Below are positions 1-9,568 of a stretch of DNA of 64,000 bases, in pieces. The notes below the pieces were generated by a model. That model searched no databases. It saw only the letters and a list, made by a program, of their open reading frames with translations, and was not told the DNA's origin. Every line of letters begins with the position of its first letter. Position 1 is the first letter of the stretch. This stretch comes from Lampropedia aestuarii (GTDB lineage: Bacteria; Pseudomonadota; Gammaproteobacteria; Burkholderiales; Burkholderiaceae_C): NCBI RefSeq assembly GCF_004803635.1, contig NZ_SSWX01000015.1, forward strand, positions 41,996-105,995. Direction: 5' to 3'. Both the position numbers and the translations under genes were made by a program.

Positions 1-729
1 CTGAATCAAAGTGAAAGCGCAATTAATGAATATTTAAGAGATATCCCGGATGGACTTCAGTCGTTTTCTAATAATGAGTGCGTTCTTAAGCCTGCCAAGG
101 AGGAGGTGGACGAGGATAATGAAGAGCTGCCTTCATTGGACTGGCAAAATAGGCCTCCAATTGCAATGATGCGGCACCAAGATTCGTCCGTTGCTGTTGC
201 TGCTATCGAAACTGCGGAGTATGTCAAAAAGTCTGCCATGAATTCAGAAAAATTGACGTTGGATGTTGCCGAGCTACATGCCATATTGATTGGAGAAATG
301 ATACCCCAATGGATGGAGGCGCAGGAGATAAACAGCAAGAAAGCAGAGGCCGACCGAGCTCACGCTGAGGCTAGTTTATCGGCCACACAAAAGGGCTTGG
401 AGCTAACGCAAAATGGACTGGAGCTTACGCAGAAAGGCTTGAGTTTTACAAGGAATGGCTTAATTGTAGCGTTTGTTACTCTTGTTGTAACAACGGCCAT
501 GTCTTTGGCTACGGCTATTTATCAATATAATTCCTCCAAAGAAACTGAGGTAATTAATCGTGCAGAATCGCAGGCGCAAATTGAATTGCTGAAAAGTCAG
601 CTAGACGCGAGTCAAGAGTTGCTGATTGAAATTAGGCAATTGCGAGCAGCAACTGAGGGGCGCACGCTTTTGGAGGTAGATACTAATCCGCCAGAAGTTG
701 CCTCTAATGTTGATGGGCTGCAAGAATAG
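1..729 (+). CDS. Partial phage-associated membrane/coiled-coil protein (5' end outside window)
   Basis: The reading frame is open from base 1, so the gene starts upstream of the window. A GTG at 106 is possible but the frame has no stop before it. The visible 242 residues contain an acidic stretch, then an Ala/Glu-rich helical region, then four heptad-like units of the type KGLELTQ / NGLELTQ / KGLSFTR / NGLIVAF (bases about 391-474). These run straight into one hydrophobic segment (GLIVAFVTLVVTTAMSLA) followed by a polar helix rich in Glu, Gln and Ala. This suggests a protein with one membrane pass and coiled coils on both sides. I do not recognise the family. It lies 60 bp upstream of the giant phage protein in the same direction, so it probably belongs to the same phage-derived unit. 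Confidence 0.7.
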   Translation: MNQSESAINEYLRDIPDGLQSFSNNECVLKPAKEEVDEDNEELPSLDWQNRPPIAMMRHQDSSVAVAAIETAEYVKKSAMNSEKLTLDVAELHAILIGEMIPQWMEAQEINSKKAEADRAHAEASLSATQKGLELTQNGLELTQKGLSFTRNGLIVAFVTLVVTTAMSLATAIYQYNSSKETEVINRAESQAQIELLKSQLDASQELLIEIRQLRAATEGRTLLEVDTNPPEVASNVDGLQE

Positions 730-789
730 GCCTCAACACTCCGTTCCAATCTTGCCACCATCCCTTGCAAGTAAACCGCAAGAGGATGT

Positions 790-3700
790 ATGGCGCAAGA
801 ACAGAACCCATTCGATCAGTTCGATAACGCTGTCGATGTAAACCCGTTTGATCAATTTGATCCGAAGCCTGAAACTGGCCGCACTTATGGCCAAGCCGCC
901 AAAGACATTGCTGTACAGCTCGCAGAGGGTGTCAACAATTTTGCTGGCGCAGTGCCGAACTTGGTTTCTCCTGATGGAGTAGTAGCGGAGTTCTTCAGCG
1001 ACAACGCTGATTACTGGCGCGACAAGCAAAGTGATGCAACGAAGCAGGCGGTTGAGCGAGTAGAGGCAAAGATTGCGCAAGCCAACCCAGATGGAGTTAT
1101 TGATCAGGCTGTGGAGGCAGCCAAGGCTTATGCCGGTGAGCCGCTGGCCGCTCAACGCCTGGTCACAACGAACGTACCCAGCGTTGTGCCGGGCGTCGCC
1201 GCAGCCAAAGGTGCGCAAGTAGCTGCAGTGGCGCGCGGAGCGACGGCGGCGCAGGCTACGAGCCAAGCGCTGCTTGCTGGGAGTGTTACAAATGCCGGGC
1301 TTAATGCAGGCGGCGCACGCGGTGAGGCGTTTGAGGACATCCGCGACACCCTGATTGCTCAGGGCATGGATAAGGACCAGGCCACAGAAGTTGCCAAGTC
1401 TGACTCTTTGCTGCCTGCCGGCGTGGGTGCTGCTGCGGGCTTTGTTAGCGGACGAATGGGCTTGGAGAAGGTTGTCGCTGGAGGCGCGAAATCTGGTTTT
1501 AAGGCTGGCGTAGGCGCTGCTGCTGGTGAATTCCTAGGTGAGCAGCTAGAAGAAGTAGCGCCAAAGATCGCAACGAACTATCAAGCATCTGATTACGACG
1601 ACCGCGCCCTGACACGAGATGTTGGCCGAACAAGCACCGAGGCTGCCATTGCGACGATGCCAGGCGCAGCGCTTGCTGGTGGTGCTACAGCAATACGTGG
1701 ACGCAACGAAGCTGTGTCACCTGCAGTCGAGTCGGAGCAACTAGGTGAAGCCACAACTAACCAGGATAGCCGGCCGGCCTCAACAGCAGCACTCCAGTTT
1801 GACCAGGCAGCTTACACACAATACCGCCGCACTTTAGAGTCAGGTGGTGCAGCCGACGCAAAAAATCCAAAGTCCACGGCATATGGTGCAGATCAATTCA
1901 CGCGCGGAACATGGCTGGATACCGTCAAGAAGGCCAAGCCAGCTTGGGCTCAAGGCCTGAGTGAGCAAGAGTTGCTGGCGCAGCGCGGCAACCTTGAGCG
2001 CAGCGCCGAGATGGCAGAAGCGCTGGATCGTGAAAACACTGCTTTGCTGCGCAAGGCAGGGCAAGAGGTCAATAACCACACCCTTTATGCCGCACACCAT
2101 TTTGGCGGCGCGAAAGGGTTGGCTTTCGCCCGTGCCGATGGCAGTACGACAATGGCCGAGATCTTGTCGGAGAGGCAGCTAGAAGCGAATCCATACCTCA
2201 AGGGTATGACCAAGGCGCAGGCGATCGCTAACTGGGATCGCCGTGCTGGAGTACCTGCTGATGCGGCGCAGGCAGCGCCGACGCCAGTCGCTGATTCAAC
2301 CGCTGCAAACCGACTGGCTGAGCTGGAGGTGCTTGAGTCCGCCGAGGGGTTGACTGATGCGCAGCTGGCTGAGAGAGAGGCGCTGCGCGCTCAGGTGGAT
2401 GCTCAGGCGCAAATTGCTGCAGACGCTGAGAACGTGGGCACTTCGTTTCAGGATGAGCTGGCAGCGGCCACTGCCAAGGATGACCAGGCACGTCAGGCGC
2501 GCGAGTCGCAGCCGGTACCAATAACGCACCGTGATGCCCGCGCCGCTGATACGGTGCTGCAGAACCGTGATCGCAGCACCGCAGCCAGCATTGAGCAGAT
2601 GAATTCGATTGCGGCCAATCCAGACTATTTGCGCACAGGCCCGTCCCGCACCATGGACCAAGGCGCCCCCGTTGTGTTTGGAGACTTCCCGGCAACTTCT
2701 GTGCTAGGCCGTGAGGAAACCGTGGCTGATGGTCGTGGTCAGCGCGTGCGCACCCGCTATGCCGTGGTGGATGCGGCGGATGTGATTGCATCCAACACTG
2801 CGGATGGTTTGTCGGCGCAAGATTATGCGCAAGGCCTGCCCGGCAAATTGCGTGCTGTCGCTGGTAATGGCCGCGCAGCTGGTTTGGCAGAGGCTTATCG
2901 GCGCGGCACGGCGGCCAACTACCGTGCTGAGCTGCAAGAAGATGCGCTGTCCTTGGGAATTGAAACCACGAGCATTGCGCAGATGCAGGCGCCCATGCTG
3001 GTGCGTGTGATGGATGAGGCGGACGTGACGCCGGATATTGGCGACCGCAGCAACACAGTGGCCACGGCGCGCTTGTCGCCAGTTGAAGAGGCAAGCAACG
3101 ACGCCAAGCGCGTGAACCTGGCTGCGCTGGAGTACGACGACAGCGGAATCCCAACGCCGGCATCCGTTCGTGGCTTCATCAATGCCATGCCTGAGGCTGA
3201 GCGCGGGAATATGCTCAACCCTGATGGCTCGCCAACGCGGCAGGCCATTGATCGACTGACGGCCGCATCTTTCAAGCAGGCCTATGGCAATGATGAGCTG
3301 GTGAAGCTGTTCGCCCAGGCGACTGACCCAGAAGCGCGAACCGTGATGACTGCGCTGGCCGAGGCATCTGGCGCCATGGCGCAGCTGCGTGATGGTGGCG
3401 AGTTTGATATTCGTCAGGTTGTTGCTGATGCTGCCGCGTTGGCGGTGAATGCGCGCCGGCGCGGCATCACCCTGAACGATGCATTGAAGAATACCGATCT
3501 GGATCTGAATCCTGAAACGTTCGTTGTCGCCGAGTTCATGGCGCAAAACATTCGCAGCGCCAAGCGCATTGCCGAGGGTTTGCGTAATTTTGCAGATAAA
3601 GCGCTTGAGCAGATCCGCATTGCCCAAGAAAATCAAGTGCAAGGCGGAATGTTTGGAGATCGTCCAACACTAAGCCGAAGCCAATTACTGGAAGGATTAA

Positions 3701-6700
3701 ACCGTGATAACCAAAGAGCAGCAACCACCGCAGCAGAGCCATCCTTTGTTGAGGACCAAGCCCGGTCTGGGCCTAATGAAGAGCTGGCTGAATCAGCAGG
3801 AGCCGAGCCAAGAGCAGAAGGAAGTGGCTGGCCAAATCGCGCAGAACGCGGTGCAGAGCAAGGGCAATACAACGCCGTAGCCAATGAGTTGCCGCTAACC
3901 ACTCCCGCGCGTGAGCAGGTGTTGGGGCAACAGGATCGGGAGACGTTGCGCTTTAGCCGGCCAGCCCAAAAGCAAGAGCAGACGTTAGACGGATGGCGCA
4001 AGCAGGCCGAGAATGCTGGCGCAGGCGTGGCGGTCAGTGAGCGCGACGATATTGTTACGCTCTCGAAAATTGTGATTCCTGAGGCGGCGCGCAATAGTGG
4101 AGTTGGCTCCGAGTTGATGCAGTCGCTTGTCGATTATGCAGATGCGGCTGGCAAGCATGTGGCGCTCACGCCTTCCGAAGATTTTGGCGGCAGCAAGCCC
4201 CGGCTGAAGAGTTTCTACAAGCGCTTTGGTTTTGTGGAAAACAAAGGCAAGGGCCGCGTTTTTCAGACCATGGAGGCGATGTATCGCGAGCACGCTAATA
4301 AGACGTTATTCAGCCGCACAGACAATACCGCCTCCGACTATGAGGCGCGGATTGACGCCTTATTTTCTGGCGATAAGCCTCGAAGCGCTGCGCGTGGTGA
4401 AGAGCAGGCAAAAGTTTTAGATCGCGCCGATGTGCTGGACTTGCTCAAGGTTGGGCATGGCCCGGTATACCTGAATGAATCAGCTGTTGGAAAGCCAGAT
4501 CGAAATGCTCCGCGGGGATCACCGCCAAAGCATCCTAATATGACCGCTGATCAGTGGAAGCGTGTGCCAGACTGGCTAGATCAGCCTGCTGCGGTGTTCG
4601 AATCAGCCACTATCAAGGGCGACATGGTGGTGATCGCGCCAGAGCTTGTGGATGGCTCTATTGTGATGCTGACGATTGACCCAAATGCGAGCGCGGGGCG
4701 CGGCGTATCTGTGAGGTTGCTGACCAATGCTTACGACAGAGATGGTGGCGCGCCGCCATTTCAGAGCTGGTACAACCAAGGGCTTGCACGCTATATCGAC
4801 AAAAAGGTATTCCCAGCTGTTCTGCAGAGGGTTGGAGTCCAATCCTCCAATACTGTGCAGAGCAAACCGGGAATACCGAAAATTCTATCTGAAAAAAATC
4901 TCGATGGCTATCGCAAAGTGAATTTGTCGTTGGCACGAGTAGCAGATCTAGTGCGCACTCCAAGCAATGAGCGACTGTCTATGGTGCAGCAGCAGGCCGA
5001 TAAAGTGCGTAAGCATTGGCGCAATGCCCCAGAGACTATAGTACTTGAGTCTCTGGATGATGCCAGAGTGCCGGATTCGGTGCGGAAAGCAATTACAAAT
5101 AGCCAAGATGGCCTAGGCGCAGTTGAAGGTTTCTTTTACAGCGGCAAAGTGTTTCTTGTGGCCAAGAATCTACCCAAGCATGCTGATGTGGCGCGCGTCA
5201 TGTTGCACGAGTCACTTGGGCATTATGGCCTGCGCGGCGTGTTTGGCAAGCAGCTTGGCCAAGTTCTCGACATGGTGCAAAGCGGTCGGCGCGCGGATGT
5301 GATTCGCCAGGCGCGCGAGTATGGCCTGCATGGCAAATTGCCCGAAAATGCCACAGATGCCCAAGTATGGGACAGCATGAGTCGTGAGCAGCGCAATGAG
5401 GCTGCCGAAGAGGTGCTGGCATTTATGGCGCAGGAGCAGCCCGAGATTGGCTTTGTGCGCCGCGCTGTGGCCGCTATTCGCTCGTGGCTGCGTGAGAATG
5501 TGCCCGGCTTCAACAAGATGCGCCTGAGTGATGGAGACATCATCCGCAATTACTTGCTGCCAGCGCGCGACTGGGTGGAGCAGGGCAAATCATCTGAGAT
5601 GGGTGCTAAAAGCAATGGGCGCATGCGTGCAGCATTTAGCTTTGGCAGAAATGCAGAAGATGGCCGGCGATTAAGCATTGCGGACTGGGCTAAGGCCCAC
5701 TTTGGCAGCGCCATGGCGCCGAACAATAAGCCCACATGGCAGAACTTTGCCGACTGGTTTGGCGACAGCAAGGTAGTGGATGAAAATGGATCGCCCTTGG
5801 TGGTCTACCACGGGACCGCTGCTGACCTCAGTTTTTTTGATCCACTTGCGCTTGGAGCATCAACGAAGGCGGCTTCAGCAAAAAAAGCGTTCTTTTTCTC
5901 GGGCAGCCCGAAGGTCGCCAGTGGATATGCATTCCTGTCCGAGACGCGCACCGGCTTAAATGTTTCGGTGCTGAAAAACGCTGCCAAGTCCGACGTCTTG
6001 CCAAAAGAGCTGCAAGACTACATGAATGCCGAGGCAGATCGCATGGCTAGCGATGCGCTTGAGCGTGGTGAGCCAGCGTGGATCAATGAAGATTCGGAGA
6101 CCGGTGGCGGCACGCCAGGTGCAAACGTTTTGCCGCTATACCTGTCGGCAAAAAATCCTAAAGTCATCGACTACAACGGCAGTGAGTACCGAGAGGTGAG
6201 CTTTGCCAGTGCCATTGAACAAGCCAAGAAAGAGGGGTATGACAGCGTCATCTTCAGGAATGCCGAAGACTCCATGCATAAAGACTACAGCGAAGTGTCG
6301 GATATCTTCGCCGTTTTTAGCCCGGAGCAGATCAAGTCCGCCACTGGCAACTATGGGGATTTTGACCCGGCCAATCGCGATATTCGTTTCAGCCGTGTGC
6401 CGCAGGCGGCTCAAAGCGTTTTGACCAAGACACAGGATGCAGTCAAAAAACTGACTGGCTATGACAGCATGGATGCCGCCATTTACGCATGGCAGGACAA
6501 GTTCATTGATCTGAAGCGCATCCAGCAAACCATTAAGGATTTGGGCGGCACGGTTAGCGAGATCAATGACGCCTACCGTGGCGAAGAGTTATTTCATAAG
6601 CGAGTGGCTAAGCGTACTCAGGATTTCATGCGCGACGAGTTGCGCCCGCTGCTCAAAGGCATGAATGACTCTGCGGTGTCGATCGAGCAGATGGAGCAAT

Positions 6701-9228
6701 TCCTCCATGCCCGCCATGCGCCAGAGGCCAATAAGGTTTTGGCCGAGCGCAACCTGTCCGAAAAAGAGCTGGATGCCAAACGCGCAGCAGCCGATGCGCA
6801 GGTGTTGCAGTTGCGTAAAGACCTGCAAGGTGCGCTTGCGAAAGGCACATCTACGACACACATCCAGAAGTCACTGGCTATGGCGCTTGATGAGCAATCA
6901 ACCTGGAAGCAAGCCCAGCCATGGAAAGGTACAGAAGTTGATCGACTGAGCTTGTCAGGGATGAGCGATGCAGATGCCAAGGCAGTGATGGATGGCCTTG
7001 CTCCAGAGCGCCGCGCGGCACTGGATAAACTGGCCGCCAAGGTGGATGCCATCAACGATCAAACGCTGAAAACCCTTGAGAGCTATGGATTGATGGATCG
7101 CAAGAGTCTTAACGCCTGGCGCAGCACCTACAAGCACTATGTGCCACTGCATCGTGACGAAGCCAAGCCAGATAGTTTTGCGCATCCAATCGGCCAAGGC
7201 TTCAGCACCAAAGGGGATGCTTCTAAGCGCCGCACCGGCTCCAATGAAAAAGTCACAGACATCCTTGGGCATATTGCGATGCAGCGCGAGGCAGCGTTGA
7301 CCCGAGGCGAGAAAAACAATGTGGCCAAACGGCTGTACTTGTTGGCGCAGCAAAACCCGGACGACAATCTTTGGACATTTACCTTGCCATCTAAACGCAT
7401 GGTGGACCCTGATACTGGGCTCGTGAAGACGATGCCGGACCGGACGGCCTTACTCAAAGACAATGCAATGACCGTGCGGATAGGCGGTCATGACAAGTAC
7501 CTGATTTTCAATGACCGCAATGAACGCGCCTTGCGTTTGGGCGCGGCCATGAAGAATCTGGATGCCTTGGAGCTGGATCGCTTCACACGCACCATGGGGA
7601 AAATCACGCGCTGGTTTGCCGCAGTCAATACCCAGTACAACCCTGTGTTTGGCGCCATGAACTTGGCGCGCGATGTGCAGGCCACAGCGCTGCAGCTTTC
7701 CAATACGCCGCTAAAAGGCAAAGAAACAGCGGTCCTTAAGGGTATCGCCAGCAATCTGCGCCCAATCTATAAAGACTTGCGCCGCTCTCGCAAAGAGGCG
7801 GGCATTGGCCAGGGGCCGTGGGCAAAGCTGTGGGATCAGCTCCAGCTGGATGGTGGCACTACAGGCTTCCGTGATTTGTACGCCACGCCAAACGACCGTG
7901 CAGATGCGCTGCGCAAAGAGCTTTCCCGCATGGGCAAGCGCAGCAACGCAAGCAAAATCACATATGGAGCGCTGGATTGGCTCTCTGACTTCAATGAAAC
8001 ATTAGAGGCCACAAGTCGCCTGGCGACCTATAAAGTGGCGCTTGATGAGGGGCTAAGTCGCCAAGAGGCAGCCAGCCTAGCCAAAAACATTACCGTCAAC
8101 TTCAACCGCAAGGGGCGCAATACCAGCGTGATGGGGAGTTACTTTGCGTTCTTGAATGCCGCAATCCAGGGCAACGTGCGCATGTACGAAACACTGACGG
8201 GGCCGCGCGGCAGGCAGATCATGTTAGGGGGTGTTGCATTGGGGGCAATTTCCAGCATGGCCGGCATGCTGGTGATGGGTGGCGATGGTGACGATGACAA
8301 CTGGTCCCGCATTCCTGATTTCGTGAAGGAGCGCAGTATCATCATCCCCATCAGCCGAGAGGATTACTTGGCGATCCCATTGCCGCTGGGATTTCACGTC
8401 TTTTCTAACATGGGTCGGACCATCGTGGAGGCGACCATGCTTGATGACCCGACCAAGAGCCGCGCAAGCTACATCGCTGAAATGGGGTTGATTAGCCTGA
8501 ATGCCTACAACCCGCTGGGCGGGGCAGACAACATGATGCAGATGTTTACGCCGACGCCACTTGATCCTGTAATTGCGGTGACGCAAAATAAGAGCTGGAC
8601 AGGCCAAGCAATCTACAGGGAGAATTTTTCTGCCCTCGATCCGAAGCCGCGTTATGCACTGGCCAAAGACAGCACCATGGGCATCACGCGCCATGCTGCG
8701 CGCATCATCAACAATGCCACGGGCGGCAGCGACTGGCAGCCAGGTCGCGTGGACTTGAATCCCGATGCCATTGAATACCTGATTGGCCAGCTTACTGGTG
8801 GTGTGGGCCGTGAGATCATGAAAGCGGGCAATATGGCGCAGTCGATGCTGACAGGCGACGAGCTACCGCCAAACAAGATCGTCCTAGCTGGTCGTTTTTA
8901 CGGCAACACCCGTGGCGCCAACGGCCAAAGTGAGTCCTATTATGAAAACCTCAAGCGCATCAATGGCGCTGCAGCTGAGTACAAAGGACGCGTGGGGGAG
9001 GGGCAGGCTGCGGACTTGGTGCTTAATGACCAGCCGCTTGCGCGCCTGAATGGCGCGGCCGATGTGGTGCACAAACGCGTGCGTGGACTGCAAGAGCTGC
9101 GCAGGAGGGTGCAGGCAGGAGATGAGCCGGGTAAGCGCGAGATGGTCAAAGAGATTAATCAGGAGATCGAGCAGACTATGCTGCGCTTGAATACTGCCGT
9201 GCGGAATGCGCTGAAAAGCACTGAATGA
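790..9228 (+). CDS. Giant phage polyvalent protein (transglycosylase, DdrB-like, GNAT, MuF-C, zincin, ART, PLxRFG/LPD38-like)
   Basis: This 2812-residue single chain resembles polyvalent or ejection-type phage proteins that are carried in the virion and released into the host. Approximate layout: a duplicated NPFDQFD motif at 6-24; Ala/Gly-rich, possibly membrane-active helices (120-300); a lytic transglycosylase-like domain with RTLESGG (E350) and a downstream GAxQF-type motif (340-490); a DdrB/ParB-like domain (about 600-960); a GNAT acetyltransferase-like domain with RNSGVG at 1101-1106 (1064-1167); a MuF C-terminal-like domain (1215-1345); a zincin-like segment with HESLGHYG (H1473, E1474, H1478); an ADP-ribosyltransferase-like domain with WFGDSKVVD and YHGT at 1673-1676 (1650-1865); then a long C-terminal region with YVPLHR (PLxRFG-like) and an LPD38-like end with a hydrophobic stretch near 2478-2498. 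RFSR-type motifs lie at several borders. A purine-rich site precedes ATG790. Domain names are inferred from motifs; its role in DNA ejection or host takeover is inferred. Confidence 0.85.
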   Translation: MAQEQNPFDQFDNAVDVNPFDQFDPKPETGRTYGQAAKDIAVQLAEGVNNFAGAVPNLVSPDGVVAEFFSDNADYWRDKQSDATKQAVERVEAKIAQANPDGVIDQAVEAAKAYAGEPLAAQRLVTTNVPSVVPGVAAAKGAQVAAVARGATAAQATSQALLAGSVTNAGLNAGGARGEAFEDIRDTLIAQGMDKDQATEVAKSDSLLPAGVGAAAGFVSGRMGLEKVVAGGAKSGFKAGVGAAAGEFLGEQLEEVAPKIATNYQASDYDDRALTRDVGRTSTEAAIATMPGAALAGGATAIRGRNEAVSPAVESEQLGEATTNQDSRPASTAALQFDQAAYTQYRRTLESGGAADAKNPKSTAYGADQFTRGTWLDTVKKAKPAWAQGLSEQELLAQRGNLERSAEMAEALDRENTALLRKAGQEVNNHTLYAAHHFGGAKGLAFARADGSTTMAEILSERQLEANPYLKGMTKAQAIANWDRRAGVPADAAQAAPTPVADSTAANRLAELEVLESAEGLTDAQLAEREALRAQVDAQAQIAADAENVGTSFQDELAAATAKDDQARQARESQPVPITHRDARAADTVLQNRDRSTAASIEQMNSIAANPDYLRTGPSRTMDQGAPVVFGDFPATSVLGREETVADGRGQRVRTRYAVVDAADVIASNTADGLSAQDYAQGLPGKLRAVAGNGRAAGLAEAYRRGTAANYRAELQEDALSLGIETTSIAQMQAPMLVRVMDEADVTPDIGDRSNTVATARLSPVEEASNDAKRVNLAALEYDDSGIPTPASVRGFINAMPEAERGNMLNPDGSPTRQAIDRLTAASFKQAYGNDELVKLFAQATDPEARTVMTALAEASGAMAQLRDGGEFDIRQVVADAAALAVNARRRGITLNDALKNTDLDLNPETFVVAEFMAQNIRSAKRIAEGLRNFADKALEQIRIAQENQVQGGMFGDRPTLSRSQLLEGLNRDNQRAATTAAEPSFVEDQARSGPNEELAESAGAEPRAEGSGWPNRAERGAEQGQYNAVANELPLTTPAREQVLGQQDRETLRFSRPAQKQEQTLDGWRKQAENAGAGVAVSERDDIVTLSKIVIPEAARNSGVGSELMQSLVDYADAAGKHVALTPSEDFGGSKPRLKSFYKRFGFVENKGKGRVFQTMEAMYREHANKTLFSRTDNTASDYEARIDALFSGDKPRSAARGEEQAKVLDRADVLDLLKVGHGPVYLNESAVGKPDRNAPRGSPPKHPNMTADQWKRVPDWLDQPAAVFESATIKGDMVVIAPELVDGSIVMLTIDPNASAGRGVSVRLLTNAYDRDGGAPPFQSWYNQGLARYIDKKVFPAVLQRVGVQSSNTVQSKPGIPKILSEKNLDGYRKVNLSLARVADLVRTPSNERLSMVQQQADKVRKHWRNAPETIVLESLDDARVPDSVRKAITNSQDGLGAVEGFFYSGKVFLVAKNLPKHADVARVMLHESLGHYGLRGVFGKQLGQVLDMVQSGRRADVIRQAREYGLHGKLPENATDAQVWDSMSREQRNEAAEEVLAFMAQEQPEIGFVRRAVAAIRSWLRENVPGFNKMRLSDGDIIRNYLLPARDWVEQGKSSEMGAKSNGRMRAAFSFGRNAEDGRRLSIADWAKAHFGSAMAPNNKPTWQNFADWFGDSKVVDENGSPLVVYHGTAADLSFFDPLALGASTKAASAKKAFFFSGSPKVASGYAFLSETRTGLNVSVLKNAAKSDVLPKELQDYMNAEADRMASDALERGEPAWINEDSETGGGTPGANVLPLYLSAKNPKVIDYNGSEYREVSFASAIEQAKKEGYDSVIFRNAEDSMHKDYSEVSDIFAVFSPEQIKSATGNYGDFDPANRDIRFSRVPQAAQSVLTKTQDAVKKLTGYDSMDAAIYAWQDKFIDLKRIQQTIKDLGGTVSEINDAYRGEELFHKRVAKRTQDFMRDELRPLLKGMNDSAVSIEQMEQFLHARHAPEANKVLAERNLSEKELDAKRAAADAQVLQLRKDLQGALAKGTSTTHIQKSLAMALDEQSTWKQAQPWKGTEVDRLSLSGMSDADAKAVMDGLAPERRAALDKLAAKVDAINDQTLKTLESYGLMDRKSLNAWRSTYKHYVPLHRDEAKPDSFAHPIGQGFSTKGDASKRRTGSNEKVTDILGHIAMQREAALTRGEKNNVAKRLYLLAQQNPDDNLWTFTLPSKRMVDPDTGLVKTMPDRTALLKDNAMTVRIGGHDKYLIFNDRNERALRLGAAMKNLDALELDRFTRTMGKITRWFAAVNTQYNPVFGAMNLARDVQATALQLSNTPLKGKETAVLKGIASNLRPIYKDLRRSRKEAGIGQGPWAKLWDQLQLDGGTTGFRDLYATPNDRADALRKELSRMGKRSNASKITYGALDWLSDFNETLEATSRLATYKVALDEGLSRQEAASLAKNITVNFNRKGRNTSVMGSYFAFLNAAIQGNVRMYETLTGPRGRQIMLGGVALGAISSMAGMLVMGGDGDDDNWSRIPDFVKERSIIIPISREDYLAIPLPLGFHVFSNMGRTIVEATMLDDPTKSRASYIAEMGLISLNAYNPLGGADNMMQMFTPTPLDPVIAVTQNKSWTGQAIYRENFSALDPKPRYALAKDSTMGITRHAARIINNATGGSDWQPGRVDLNPDAIEYLIGQLTGGVGREIMKAGNMAQSMLTGDELPPNKIVLAGRFYGNTRGANGQSESYYENLKRINGAAAEYKGRVGEGQAADLVLNDQPLARLNGAADVVHKRVRGLQELRRRVQAGDEPGKREMVKEINQEIEQTMLRLNTAVRNALKSTE

Positions 9229-9288
9229 GGCAATTATGTGCTGTAAATATAGAATCCTTGCATAGTCACTCGTACTGCAAGGAGCCGT

Positions 9289-9381
9289 ATGCCAGCACTA
9301 ACTGTCGCTCTAGCTTGTCTGGCTGGCTTTCAGAATTTGAAGCCGCCCGAAGAGACCTATTTTGATGTGCGGCGGGCTTGA
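9289..9381 (+). CDS. Possible 30-residue small protein
   Basis: An ATG at 9289 follows a good ribosome binding site (AAGGAG at 9279-9284) and opens a 30-codon frame ending with TGA at 9379-9381. The product starts MPALTVALACLAGF and ends with a charged tail. It sits in the 340-bp gap between the giant phage gene and the next membrane gene. The Shine-Dalgarno match is the only real support; I see no family and it may be chance or the remnant of a longer gene. Confidence 0.2.
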   Translation: MPALTVALACLAGFQNLKPPEETYFDVRRA

Positions 9382-9521
9382 TCGTCCGATAGGTCGTGAT
9401 GACCCAGTGTGAGACCATCAAAGCCTCAACAGCTTGTTGCCGTCAAGTTCTGCCTATGCTGCTAAACCAATGTGCAGGAAGGCACAGGGCCGAGTCTAAA
9501 TAAATTTTATTTTTTGAGAAA

Positions 9522-9538
9522 ATCTTACGTAATAAGAT
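9522..9538. promoter_or_regulatory. Perfect inverted repeat upstream of AT-rich membrane gene
   Basis: ATCTTA-CGTAA-TAAGAT is a perfect 6-bp inverted repeat with a 5-bp spacer in a strongly AT-rich stretch 30 bp before the start at 9569. Its position fits an operator or promoter overlap for the downstream gene. No regulator gene is next to it. Confidence 0.35.
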
Positions 9539-9568
9539 ACACTTTATTTTTTATAAGCAGGCGGCACT

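Noticed and set aside
2228..3163. Long antisense frames (about 300 codons) inside the giant phage gene
   Set aside because: They are shadows of a GC-rich coding frame and contain proline/histidine/arginine-rich nonsense.
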